Source: an uncultured Alphaproteobacteria bacterium
GTDB lineage: Bacteria > Pseudomonadota > Alphaproteobacteria > Thalassobaculales > Thalassobaculaceae
Direction of reading: 5' to 3'
Assembly: GCA_902578675.1 (NCBI GenBank)
Contig: CACHDV010000006.1
Coordinates: forward strand, 1 to 43,222
DNA: 43,222 bases
Shown here: positions 24,423 through 33,446 of the stretch, one piece after another
Layout of the letters: every line of letters begins with the position of its first letter
How positions within the stretch are numbered: the stretch's first letter is position 1
Made by a program: the position numbers and the translations under genes
The notes under the pieces: model-generated
The model's database searches: none
The model's input: only the letters and a program-made list of their open reading frames with translations
What the model was told of the DNA's origin: nothing

Positions 24423-26039
24423 CTAATTAAGTCTAGCTGTTTCCAATAACAAATCGGAGCATTTTTCACCTATCATTATAGAGGGAGCATTGGTGTTTCC
24501 AGATGTTAAAGTGGGCATTATAGAGGCATCAGCTACACGTAATCCATCAAGTCCGTGCACTTTTAAGTCAGCTCCAACAACGGCATTGGTGTCATTACCC
24601 ATTTTGCAAGTGCCGACGGGATGGTACGTTGTCTCTGCGGTATTTCTTACCCAAGTTAATATTTCTTCGTCGGTTTCTAAGTCTTTACCAGGCGCAATTT
24701 CTTCTTCCACGTAATTCGAAATTGGTTCTGCCGACATAAGCTCGCGCCCTTTTCGCAATGCCAAAAGCAACGTGTCGTTGTCAATTTGAGTAGATAGGAA
24801 ATTGAAATTTATATGTGGTGCATCGTGTGGCGAAGAGGATTTTATGTGAATGTTTCCTCTACTTTCGGGGCGCAAAACATTAACACTCATAGTCAGACCA
24901 GGCCTTTTAGATATCACACGTGCTCGTTTACGGCGTTCAGTTAAATAAGGCATAAACGAAATAGTCGCGTCAGGTGTCATCAGTCCTGTCCGCGTTTTGA
25001 AGTACATTCGTAATGGTACGGTAGAAAGTGCCATAAAACCTTTTTTAGCAAACAAGTACTTAATGGCCTCAAAACCCAAACTAAACCCGTTTCCCCTTTC
25101 GCAAAATGTATAATCACGACCTTTTATGCCATAACGCATTCGCGGCGAGTAATGATCGCGTAAGTTTTCGCCAACTCCTGGTAATTCATGGAATGGTGTG
25201 ATGCCCCTGTCTGCAAGAAGTTCAGGTTGCCCTATGCCGGATAACTCTAAAATTTTGGGGGAATTTATAGAGCCCGAACTAAGGATGACTTCACGAAATG
25301 CTAACTTTTCAACGGTTCGTCCCTCATTTAAGAAGCGAACACCCGTGCATCGTTTGCCTTTAAAAATTAACGAGACTACTACTGCATCAGTCAGGACGGT
25401 TAGATTTGATCTGGCTTTAGCTGGTTCTAAGTAACAGTATGCCGTACTTTGTCGTCGTCCTTTAAGTATAGTGGCTTGGGTCATCGCTATACCTTCTTGG
25501 TCAGCTCCATTGTAATCAGCGTTATATTTTATACCTATTGCAGTGGAGGATTTTATTAGGGTATCGAAAAGGGGGCTCAATTTGGCAGAGTCTGTTACGG
25601 GAAGAGGGCCGTCTCTCCCTCGTAATTCATCGGACCCGCCATCGTAGTTTTCCATTTTTTTAAAATATGGAAGGACGTCTTGGAAACTCCATCCTTTGTT
25701 GCCTAACTGGGCCCAATGGTCATAATCTTCGGCCTGACCTCGTGTAAATACCATTCCGTTTATAGAGCTAGAACCGCCTAACATTTTACCTCGGGGTACC
25801 TCTATCCTTCTTTGCCCGGTTCCTTCATCTGGTTCACAACTGTAGCACCAATTATATTTTGGATTATCAATAAGCTTTCCTACTCCGGCAGGAATACGTG
25901 ACCAAAATAAATTAGAGTTAGCTATTCCTGCCTCAAGGCACAAAACAGTATATTTACCATTTGCAGACAAACGATTAGCCAAAACGGATCCAGCTGACCC
26001 CGCACCAACAATTATGAAATCATATCCAATATCACCCAT
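24423..26039 (-). CDS. GMC-family FAD-dependent oxidoreductase (choline/alcohol dehydrogenase-like), copy 3
   Basis: From ATG 26039 this is a 538-residue GMC flavoprotein with FAD-binding YDFIIVGAGSAGSVLANRLS. It has the signatures RGKMLGGSSSINGMVFTRG and SGSINSPKILELSGIG, and C-terminal TTYHPVGTCKMG and TSGNTNAPSIMIGEKCSD segments. Copy 2 at 15429-17063 is a close paralogue. A GTG start at 26066 would add nine residues, but GGGAAC ahead of the ATG and no Shine-Dalgarno sequence before the GTG favour the shorter form. No signal peptide is visible. It is divergent from the enolase-superfamily gene at 26399, and the two could share a regulator or pathway. Substrate unknown. Confidence 0.92.
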   Translation of the reverse strand: MGDIGYDFIIVGAGSAGSVLANRLSANGKYTVLCLEAGIANSNLFWSRIPAGVGKLIDNPKYNWCYSCEPDEGTGQRRIEVPRGKMLGGSSSINGMVFTRGQAEDYDHWAQLGNKGWSFQDVLPYFKKMENYDGGSDELRGRDGPLPVTDSAKLSPLFDTLIKSSTAIGIKYNADYNGADQEGIAMTQATILKGRRQSTAYCYLEPAKARSNLTVLTDAVVVSLIFKGKRCTGVRFLNEGRTVEKLAFREVILSSGSINSPKILELSGIGQPELLADRGITPFHELPGVGENLRDHYSPRMRYGIKGRDYTFCERGNGFSLGFEAIKYLFAKKGFMALSTVPLRMYFKTRTGLMTPDATISFMPYLTERRKRARVISKRPGLTMSVNVLRPESRGNIHIKSSSPHDAPHINFNFLSTQIDNDTLLLALRKGRELMSAEPISNYVEEEIAPGKDLETDEEILTWVRNTAETTYHPVGTCKMGNDTNAVVGADLKVHGLDGLRVADASIMPTLTSGNTNAPSIMIGEKCSDLLLETARLN

Positions 26040-26184
26040 CAAAAAGTTCCCAACCAAAAATGTCACATAAAATTGTTATAACTAAGTATCGGTCAATTAG
26101 TGAAGACAAAACTTCTACTATATGAGTTAAGAATGGTGGGATAATGAATTGATTTATTGAAAATTTTTCGACTTGATGGCAACT

Positions 26185-26212
26185 TTGTATTGATAAAATT
26201 TTCGTTTATAAT
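26185..26212 (+). promoter_or_regulatory. Possible promoter for the enolase-superfamily gene, in the 26040-26398 gene-free region
   Basis: TATAAT (26207-26212) is a perfect -10 box, preceded after 16 bases by TTGTAT (26185-26190), a weak -35. The gene starts about 190 bases downstream. Apart from this, the A+T-rich region between the two divergent genes shows no repeat or gene I can support. Confidence 0.35.
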
Positions 26213-26398
26213 TTTGCCGTCTGACGATCGATAAAAACATAGCCTTGTTTTTTTTGTGTTTCATTAAAAAGTAAGCCTTGTAACCTAATACCAATTAGCA
26301 GTTGGAAAATAATGCTCAAAGTCTTCTCTTATAAATATCTCCCATAATATGGGAAAATGACGTGGTTTTAAAAAATAAATAATAAAGGATCGTTATTC

Positions 26399-27565
26399 AT
26401 GAAAATACGTTCAGTTAAGTCCTGGTGGTTACATGTCCCAATTCCTGAATCTCAGCAGCATAGATCAGATTTTGGGATCGTTGATTCATTCGACATGACG
26501 CTCATCAGAATAGAAACAGAATGCGGTCTGGTAGGCCATGGTGAAGCAAAATCTACAGTTGCTAGTGCTGGTGATAATAGAGCGCTTGCTATCATGATTG
26601 AAAAAGAATTAGGACCTCAATTAATAGGAAAAGATTGCCGCACTATTTCAAAACATTGGGAAAATTTGTATAGTGGGGTTCGTGGGCACTATGCTCTCGA
26701 TAGAGGACATGTTTTCCCCATATTAGGAAGGCGAGGAATAACAATATCCGCAATAAGTGGAATTGATATTGCTTTGTGGGATATACTTGGACAATCGTTG
26801 AATACGCCTGTGTGGCAATTACTTGGCGGACGCAGGCACAAAAGAATGCCGGCTTATGCGTCCGGCGGTTGGGCTTCTGCGGATAAAATTGGAGATCAGT
26901 TACTCTCTTATGTAGACAAGGGAGGGTTTAAGGCAGTTAAAATGCGAATTGGTGTTGCAGATGGTGAAGTGAGGCACTCGGCTAAGCGAGTAGAGGCAGC
27001 TCGAAAAGCTTTAGGTGATGATATCGATATAATGTGCGATGCGCATGGTACCTACACTGTTGCGGAAGCAAAAAGATTCTGCCGAATGGTTGAGGAGTAT
27101 AATATCGCTTGGTTTGAAGAACCAGTTACGGCTGATGACAAGAAAGGTCTAGCTGAGGTTAGGTCCTCTACAGATATCCCTATAGCCACTGGCGAAAATG
27201 AGGCAACTCGGTTTTCATTCAGGGATTTAGCTGAATTAAGGGCCGCAGATATATTCCAGCCAGATTTAGCAATTTGTGGTGGGATAACCGAGGCGGTGAG
27301 AATTGCAGCTATAGCCAGCGCATATCAAATACGCCTAGCGCCGCATTTATGGGGAGGTGCTTTAATGTTCGCTGCAGGCTTGCATTTATGCGCTGCTGCT
27401 CCAGCAGCCTTTATAATTGAATATTCTCTGGGGGCTAATCCCATGCTATTTGAACTCTCGCCAGAGGCACCAAAGTGTACGGACGGTTATGTTGAAATAT
27501 CGGATAGACCCGGTTTAGGAATTACTATTAACAAAGACTTTGTGGAACATTACTCTGTAGTATGA
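26399..27565 (+). CDS. Enolase-superfamily (mandelate racemase/muconate lactonizing) protein, probable sugar-acid dehydratase
   Basis: This 388-residue protein belongs to the enolase superfamily, mandelate racemase subgroup, which abstracts a proton alpha to a carboxylate held by Mg2+. Metal ligands are Asp214 (MCDAHG), Glu240 (WFEEP) and Glu266 (ATGEN). The general base pair is His316 (APHLWGG) with Asp289 (FQPDL). The second base motif is K181-M-R183, i.e. KxR where many members have KxK. N-terminal DIALWDILGQ and the LGG turn are also typical. Members dehydrate acid sugars or racemise hydroxy acids; dehydration is the more likely guess. AAAGGATCG precedes the ATG. It converges with the decarboxylase gene (12 bases apart) and is divergent from GMC copy 3. 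Confidence 0.9.
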   Translation: MKIRSVKSWWLHVPIPESQQHRSDFGIVDSFDMTLIRIETECGLVGHGEAKSTVASAGDNRALAIMIEKELGPQLIGKDCRTISKHWENLYSGVRGHYALDRGHVFPILGRRGITISAISGIDIALWDILGQSLNTPVWQLLGGRRHKRMPAYASGGWASADKIGDQLLSYVDKGGFKAVKMRIGVADGEVRHSAKRVEAARKALGDDIDIMCDAHGTYTVAEAKRFCRMVEEYNIAWFEEPVTADDKKGLAEVRSSTDIPIATGENEATRFSFRDLAELRAADIFQPDLAICGGITEAVRIAAIASAYQIRLAPHLWGGALMFAAGLHLCAAAPAAFIIEYSLGANPMLFELSPEAPKCTDGYVEISDRPGLGITINKDFVEHYSVV

Positions 27566-27577
27566 CGGATTATTCCC

Positions 27578-28798
27578 TCAATATCCTAATGCTGTCGTAA
27601 TTTCTGAACATAGAAGGTCAATTTCCATGTTGGGATTAGCTGCAACGTGCCGTATCCATTTTTCACCACTTATCGTTGCCAAGGAGGCACTGCCGGCAGG
27701 AAGCCTTAAGAATATCTCATCTGCTGAATATGGTGCCCTAGGTCGCCATAAAATCACGCCTGATGTAGGTTTTGTAAAAATGTAAACGCCAGTTTCTAAA
27801 AGGTATGAATGCAGTTCATCAGACAGTGTCATGCACCCGTCAAGCCTCTTAGCTAGGCCCTCCTTACCCCATGCCATTAAAGTTGCTAAAAGTGGAAGTC
27901 CAATAGCGCCTCTCGAACCCATGATACCTATGTTGGAGCTTGATAGATATCCCGCACTCATACTAATGCTTTGATTAGCCTGCGCCGTATTCTTAAATAA
28001 CAAAATGCTGGAATCTTTAGGTTGAAAAATCCATTTGTGGCCAGAAATAGAGATAGAATCTGCCTTTTCTACTCCGTTCAGCAAATATCCGTGTTTTTGG
28101 GAAATGCGAAGTGGTCCCGCCCAAGCAGCGTCAACGTGTACCCAAGCAGCGTTATTGGCGATGTTTAAATTATCAATAGCACCTGCAGCTGTTGTGCCAG
28201 CGGTAAGTACTAAGCACGATTTACTGAGGTCTGTTGGTAAGAGATCGATATTTATACTGCTATCATGATTGCAAGGAACAGTTTCAAACTCTAATCCAAG
28301 AATATTAGCCGATTTTTTCATCGATATATGTGCTTCCTCTGAAGCTACAATTTTTTTTACTCCTTTCAAATCTCTGGCTACCCACAATGCAGTTAGGTTA
28401 GATAGCGTTGATCCTGGAGTGAGATGCCCTCCGTTCATGCCAAAATAAGGACACAACCAATCTATAGCCTTTGTTTCAAAATCGCGAGCAACAGGTGAAA
28501 TTGCTGGATGAAGAAGATTTTGATTAAGCGAAGCATTCCAAAGTGCCATTATCCAAGTTATCCAAGGAGTAGGGGGGTCCATGTGAGCAAAAGCGAGTGG
28601 GTCATCTAATTTTGTTGCTTCTCCAATAGCAATGGGGGCGAGGTAATCTAATACTTTTTTCTCGCCTAAACCTTCGTCTGGAAAATTATCGGGAAGAGGT
28701 CCCAGATTTGATAATGTGAAGTCATCTTTAAATGGTTTTAGCCCGTCAAGCAGGTCTGAATAATTTGGCTTGAAAGAATTATCTATTTTTACCTCCAT
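27578..28798 (-). CDS. PLP-dependent group II amino-acid decarboxylase-like protein
   Basis: This 406-residue PLP enzyme resembles the aromatic-amino-acid/glutamate decarboxylase family (fold type I). The PLP lysine is Lys255 in SISGHKWIF, the cofactor-binding Asp223 lies in VHVDAAWAGPL, and His157 in SEEAHISMKKSA stacks on the ring. TAGTTAAGAID and GGHLTPGSTLSNLTAL are further family segments. At about 400 residues it is shorter than the 470-500 usual for full decarboxylases. The substrate could be an aromatic amino acid, glutamate, aspartate or other amine precursor. Its start overlaps the end of an EamA-type exporter gene by 20 bases, suggesting one operon for making or exporting an amine or amino acid. 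Confidence 0.85.
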   Translation of the reverse strand: MEVKIDNSFKPNYSDLLDGLKPFKDDFTLSNLGPLPDNFPDEGLGEKKVLDYLAPIAIGEATKLDDPLAFAHMDPPTPWITWIMALWNASLNQNLLHPAISPVARDFETKAIDWLCPYFGMNGGHLTPGSTLSNLTALWVARDLKGVKKIVASEEAHISMKKSANILGLEFETVPCNHDSSINIDLLPTDLSKSCLVLTAGTTAAGAIDNLNIANNAAWVHVDAAWAGPLRISQKHGYLLNGVEKADSISISGHKWIFQPKDSSILLFKNTAQANQSISMSAGYLSSSNIGIMGSRGAIGLPLLATLMAWGKEGLAKRLDGCMTLSDELHSYLLETGVYIFTKPTSGVILWRPRAPYSADEIFLRLPAGSASLATISGEKWIRHVAANPNMEIDLLCSEITTALGY

Positions 28799-29690
28799 TA
28801 GTTACTTCGTTCTTCAATAAATAAATCCCACTCAGTATCAAAATAAAAGCACCTAAAACGACATTTTTACTGGGTAAGTCATCCCAAATTACCAGGCTAA
28901 TCAGGGTTGCCCATAACAAACTTGAGTATTTAAAAGGAGAAATTAGTGCAACCTCGCCTAAACGGAACGCTTCAATCATAAGGTATTGAGCTAAACCGAC
29001 CAATAAACTCGAAGTGATAAAAATCCATATATGACTAAGCTTTACTGCTGACCAGCCAAGAGGATAAGTTAAAAAACCAGCAATAGTTATCATGAGCATA
29101 CTAGTAAAAAGAATAGATAGTGAATTTTCGGATCCACTTATGGCTCGGGTTACAACATCCCTTGCTGCCCCAAACGCGGCTGCTCCCATTGGCGCAATAG
29201 CTGCAATTTTAAATGCGTCGCTGGTAGGTTGCAGGATTATAATGACGCCGAAGAAGCCAACAAAAATAGCTACCCACCGTTTCCAGCTGACAGCTTCCCT
29301 TAGAATTATTATACCAAGAATGGTGGTAAGTATTGGCGCAACAAACGCGATTGCAATCGCATCGGTGATTGGAAGCAGACTCAGCCCTGTTATAAAAAAA
29401 AAGGTAGAGCCAGTCATAGCGCCGGCTCTTAATAAATGTCCCTTCCAAGAGAAAATTTTAAGAGCTTTAAGGTTGTTCATAAAAAATAAAAAAGCTATCA
29501 GAAGCATTATAATAGATAATCCGCGAAGCGCCATCACTTGGCCAACTGGATATGATTGAGTAAGGTATTTGGCCATGGCATCGTTAATAGTAAGTGATAG
29601 TGCCCCGCCAAGCATGCAAAGTACGCCTCTCAGAGAAGACGGACCCTTCTTAAAATTTTTGAGACCAAAGATCATTTTCCCAACTACCAT
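28779..29690 (-). CDS. EamA-family (DMT) metabolite transporter
   Basis: This 303-residue protein has about ten hydrophobic segments in two EamA repeats, as in drug/metabolite transporters of the DMT superfamily. The first repeat contains LRGVLCMLGGALSLTINDAM, SYPVGQVMALRG and IAFVAPILTTILGIIILREA (split over its end). The second includes GLAQYLMIEAFRLGEVALIS and PFKYSSLLWATLISLVIWDD, a typical EamA pattern. It resides in the inner membrane and probably exports an amino acid or related metabolite. It is upstream of and overlaps the PLP decarboxylase gene. Start ATG 29690 is the farthest upstream; a start five codons later is possible, preceded by GGGA. Confidence 0.9.
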   Translation of the reverse strand: MVVGKMIFGLKNFKKGPSSLRGVLCMLGGALSLTINDAMAKYLTQSYPVGQVMALRGLSIIMLLIAFLFFMNNLKALKIFSWKGHLLRAGAMTGSTFFFITGLSLLPITDAIAIAFVAPILTTILGIIILREAVSWKRWVAIFVGFFGVIIILQPTSDAFKIAAIAPMGAAAFGAARDVVTRAISGSENSLSILFTSMLMITIAGFLTYPLGWSAVKLSHIWIFITSSLLVGLAQYLMIEAFRLGEVALISPFKYSSLLWATLISLVIWDDLPSKNVVLGAFILILSGIYLLKNEVTNGGKNR

Positions 29691-29780
29691 GGTATTTCAT
29701 GAGCAGAAAGTAAAAAAATGTTTAAATACTCTAGAGCACTGGGACAACAATTTATTGGAAAGCCTTCGTTATAGGCAATT

Positions 29781-31706
29781 ATGATTAACATTAGTAATCT
29801 CACATACCGTATTTCCGGTAGATTATTATTAGATAGTGTTTCGGTTTCCATCCCGAGTGGCCACCGTATTGGGCTGGTTGGAAAAAATGGTACCGGAAAA
29901 TCAACGCTATTAAAGTTAATTGCCAAAGATCTTCAGCCTGATGCTGGCGATATTTCAATTAGCGGCTTGCGTAACTTGGAGGCGGAAATTGGGACCGTCG
30001 CTCAAGAGGCACCTAGCGGAGCCATGACACCATTAGAGTTTACCCTAGCGGCTGATTTAGAACGCGAGAAGCTTTTAAAAGAGGTAGAGACGGAAACCTT
30101 GCCCGAACGTATTTCAGAGATCCACTCTCGTCTTTCGGACATCAGTGCTTATTCGGCAGAGGCAAGGGCATCCAGTATTCTGAACGGATTAGGCTTTAAT
30201 CAAAAAGAACAGGGGCAACCGCTCTCAAGCTTCTCGGGTGGATGGAGAATGCGGGTTGCGATTGCAGCCGTATTATTCTCCGATCCTGAGCTGTTATTGC
30301 TGGATGAGCCTACAAATCATTTGGATCTAGAGTCAACGATATGGTTAGAAGCTTACTTAAAATCCTTTTCCAAAACGTTAATTGTGGTTAGTCATGACAA
30401 AGGATTACTGGATCGTTCCGTTAATAGTATTCTTCATCTTGAAGGACAAAAGTTATCATTTTATCGAGGTGGCTATAACAGTTTTGAGAAATTGAGGAAT
30501 CAGCAACTAGCTGGGTTAGCTTCTCAGGCAAAAAAACAAGCGCTGAATAGAAAAAAAATTGAAGCTTTTGTGGAGAGATTTAGATCGAAAGCTAGTAAAG
30601 CAAAACAGGCTCAGAGTAGGTTGAAGGCTCTGGAACGGATAGTAGAACAGAAAATTCCTTCACCAGAACCGGAAACAATATTCTCATTCGTGAATTCTGA
30701 TGAATTACCATCCCCATTAATCGTTTTTGAAAATGTTAGTCTTGGATATGATCGGAACTCTCCAGTCCTCACCCATTTCAACCTAAGAATAGACAATGCC
30801 GATAAGATAGGTTTGTTAGGTCGAAATGGAAATGGAAAATCAACATTAGCAAAAGGAATTGCTGGAAAGTTGGTGCAATTTTCTGGTGAGGTTAGCTTTA
30901 GTTCAAAGTTAAGAATAGGCTATTTTGCGCAGCATCAGTTAGATGAGCTAGAGCCAGAGTTAAATGCCATAGAGCATTTATTAGAAATTGATCCCAAAGC
31001 GAACTCGTTGAAGTTAAGAAACAGGTTAGGTGGCGTTGGTTTGGTTCAGGAAAAGCAAACTACCAAGATAAAACATTTATCCGGTGGCGAGAAGGCGCGA
31101 CTTACTTTGGCGATAATTATCTACAAAGATCCGCATGTGCTTATTTTGGATGAACCTACTAATCATCTAGATATAGCAGCTCGCGATGCGCTGGTTTTAG
31201 CTTTAAATGAGTTTAACGGGACAGTGATCCTTATTAGCCATGATCAGGAACTACTTGCTGGATGTGTAGATGAGTTCTTTCTTGTAGATCAGGGTGAAGT
31301 AACGCGTTTTGACGGCGATTTAGATGATTATAAAAAATGGTTGTTGGAAAAACCGAAAGAAAAGACCAAGCCGGATAATTACCAAGACAAAAAAGAATTT
31401 ACAAGGCCACAAAAGGTTAATCGAAAGGAACAGAGACAGGCCGCCGCTGAATTAAGGAAGGCCACCCAAAAAATGAGAAAAAAAGCCGCTAGTCTTGAAG
31501 TTGAAATATTGGAACTTGTCGAAAAGCGGCAGATGATTATTACCGAGTTAGGAGATCAAAAAACTTATACGGTCAAAAAAAACGAGCTTGAAAGTCTCTT
31601 TGTGCAGAAAGATGTTTTAGATAAAAAAATAAAGCAATGCGAACAAGATTGGTTGGAGTTAGAAGAAGAGATTGAAAAGTCGTCTTTAAGCCTTGGCACT
31701 AACTAG
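29781..31706 (+). CDS. ABC-F family ATPase (YheS-like ribosome-associated)
   Basis: This 641-residue soluble protein carries two ATPase cassettes and no membrane domain. The first has Walker A GKNGTGKST, signature FSGGWRMRVAIA and Walker B LLLLDEPTNHLD. The second has GRNGNGKST, LSGGEKARLTLA and VLILDEPTNHLD. The charged interdomain linker (about residues 230-290) contains AKKQALNRKKIEAFVERFR, and the C-terminus is a lysine/glutamate-rich coiled coil. ABC-F proteins bind the ribosomal E site to relieve stalling or confer antibiotic protection. The GGWRMR signature is typical of the YheS subgroup, so housekeeping translation support is more likely than resistance. Start ATG 29781 lacks a clear Shine-Dalgarno sequence. 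Confidence 0.92.
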   Translation: MINISNLTYRISGRLLLDSVSVSIPSGHRIGLVGKNGTGKSTLLKLIAKDLQPDAGDISISGLRNLEAEIGTVAQEAPSGAMTPLEFTLAADLEREKLLKEVETETLPERISEIHSRLSDISAYSAEARASSILNGLGFNQKEQGQPLSSFSGGWRMRVAIAAVLFSDPELLLLDEPTNHLDLESTIWLEAYLKSFSKTLIVVSHDKGLLDRSVNSILHLEGQKLSFYRGGYNSFEKLRNQQLAGLASQAKKQALNRKKIEAFVERFRSKASKAKQAQSRLKALERIVEQKIPSPEPETIFSFVNSDELPSPLIVFENVSLGYDRNSPVLTHFNLRIDNADKIGLLGRNGNGKSTLAKGIAGKLVQFSGEVSFSSKLRIGYFAQHQLDELEPELNAIEHLLEIDPKANSLKLRNRLGGVGLVQEKQTTKIKHLSGGEKARLTLAIIIYKDPHVLILDEPTNHLDIAARDALVLALNEFNGTVILISHDQELLAGCVDEFFLVDQGEVTRFDGDLDDYKKWLLEKPKEKTKPDNYQDKKEFTRPQKVNRKEQRQAAAELRKATQKMRKKAASLEVEILELVEKRQMIITELGDQKTYTVKKNELESLFVQKDVLDKKIKQCEQDWLELEEEIEKSSLSLGTN

Positions 31707-31818
31707 CTTTTCACTAACCTTGTTATCTCTTTATGGTTCTGCGCATAATCGAACGTCAAAAGTAGAGAGTAGATCTCTTTATTACTATAAACTTTGTTAA
31801 AATTTAAGGATTAATTGC

Positions 31819-33411
31819 ATGAACTTTATTTCTCCGAGCGAACTAAATCAGTTAATCAATTCCTCCGATGAAATAGCTGTGATCGATGTTCGTGAACAGG
31901 GAGAATTTGGAAAAGAACACATATTGCTATGTGCAAATATACCCCTTTCACATTTGGAGATAAAAGTGCCTGTTTTGATTCCAAGGAAGGGTAGTCAGAT
32001 TGTCATATGCGATTTTGAAGGTGAGCTGTCATCTCGCGCTTTCGATGTGCTCATTTCTTACGGATATACAAATATCTCAATTTTAAGGGGAGGCGTAAAA
32101 GCTTGGAAAGGAGAAAAATTCGAGGTCTTTAGCGGAATAAATGTGCCAAGTAAAGCTTTTGGAGAGTTTGTTGAGCATACTTATGAAACGCCTTCAATTT
32201 CTGCAAAAGAATTGAAAGATATGATGGATAAAAAACAAGACTTTATTGTTTTGGACTCCCGCCCCATGGATGAATATAAAGTTATGAACATTCCAACAGG
32301 TATAGATATGCCTGGAGCTGAACTTGTTTATAGGATTGAAGACGCCCCCATAACTAAGGATACAACTATAGTTGTAAATTGCGCCGGAAGAACGAGAAGT
32401 ATAATTGGGGCGCAGACGCTTATAAATGCAGAAGTAAAAAATAAAGTGGTTGCTTTGCGTAATGGCACGCAGGGATGGCACTTGGCTGGCTACAAACTAG
32501 AGCATGGCGCAGATCGGTCAGTACCGGAAGTCACTAATCGAGGATACTCAGTAGCGCTTGAAAGGGCAAAGTCAGCAGCAAAAAAATTTGGGGTGAAGTT
32601 TATTAATTCCGACACTTTAGATCGGTGGAGAGAACAGCAAGGTGAGAGAACATTAGCGGTTTTGGATGTTAGAACCCGAGAGGAATTTGAGATAGCGCAT
32701 ATTGCGGACTCACGGCACGCGCCGGGAGGCCAGCTTGTTCAAGCGACTGACATGTATATTGCCACACAAAATGCAAGGGTAGTTTTAGTTGATGATAAAA
32801 TGGTCCGGGCGTTAATGACAGCCACATGGCTTGTTCAACTGGATTGGTGTGAAGTTTTCGTCTTGGAAAGCGGATTAGAGCACCAGGCTATTTGCGCCGG
32901 TAGTGAGTTAAACCCATGTTTTGGCTTACAAAAGCAGGATGTAACAATGGTGTCGCCTCAAGAGGCGTATGAGTTGCAATCCAATGGGGCCATATTAGTT
33001 GATCTTAGCCGGAGCCTTACTTACAGGGAAAAACATGCGAAAGGATCCGCATTCGCTGTTAGAGCAAACTTGAGGGAAGATCTCTCAAAATTTCCAATAA
33101 TCGCGCAAATGATCTTTATTTCAGATAACCAAAATCTGGCGATACTCGCAGCTCTTGACTTTGTAAAAACTGAAATCAAGGTAGCTGTTGTTGATGGGGG
33201 AACGAGTGCCTGGGAAAATGAGGGATTGCCTATGGAAGCGGGAATGACCAATCTAATATCTCAACAAATCGACGTTTATTTGAGGCCTTACGACAGGCAG
33301 GATCCTAAAGAGATAGAAAAGGCGATGAATGAATATTTAGAGTGGGAACTTGGTCTTGTTTCGCAGATAGCGCAGCCGGGTGGCGTCACCTTCAAAGAAT
33401 ATTCTATTTGA
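31819..33411 (+). CDS. Four-domain rhodanese-like protein
   Basis: This 530-residue protein has four rhodanese-like modules. Domain 1 (about 5-105) has VIDVREQGEF and Cys64 in IVICDFEGEL. Domain 2 (126-228) has VLDSRPMDEY and the active-loop Cys188 in NCAGRTR. Domain 3 (263-360) has VLDVRTREEF but Asp325 where the loop cysteine would be. Domain 4 (378-475) has VDLSRSLTYR with Asp436 in place of the cysteine. Rhodaneses transfer sulfane sulfur through a persulfide on that cysteine. At most two modules can therefore be catalytic; the rest may be structural or binding. AAGGA before the ATG is a good ribosome-binding site. It converges on the mod genes; no sulfur-oxidation partner is adjacent. 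Confidence 0.87.
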   Translation: MNFISPSELNQLINSSDEIAVIDVREQGEFGKEHILLCANIPLSHLEIKVPVLIPRKGSQIVICDFEGELSSRAFDVLISYGYTNISILRGGVKAWKGEKFEVFSGINVPSKAFGEFVEHTYETPSISAKELKDMMDKKQDFIVLDSRPMDEYKVMNIPTGIDMPGAELVYRIEDAPITKDTTIVVNCAGRTRSIIGAQTLINAEVKNKVVALRNGTQGWHLAGYKLEHGADRSVPEVTNRGYSVALERAKSAAKKFGVKFINSDTLDRWREQQGERTLAVLDVRTREEFEIAHIADSRHAPGGQLVQATDMYIATQNARVVLVDDKMVRALMTATWLVQLDWCEVFVLESGLEHQAICAGSELNPCFGLQKQDVTMVSPQEAYELQSNGAILVDLSRSLTYREKHAKGSAFAVRANLREDLSKFPIIAQMIFISDNQNLAILAALDFVKTEIKVAVVDGGTSAWENEGLPMEAGMTNLISQQIDVYLRPYDRQDPKEIEKAMNEYLEWELGLVSQIAQPGGVTFKEYSI

Positions 33412-33446
33412 GCGGATTAAAGATTTAATAGAACAAATTATCACGA

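Noticed and set aside
29092-29559. 155-codon ORF antisense to the EamA transporter gene
   Set aside because: It is the shadow of a hydrophobic-protein gene; the opposite strand has clear EamA repeats and an operon partner.
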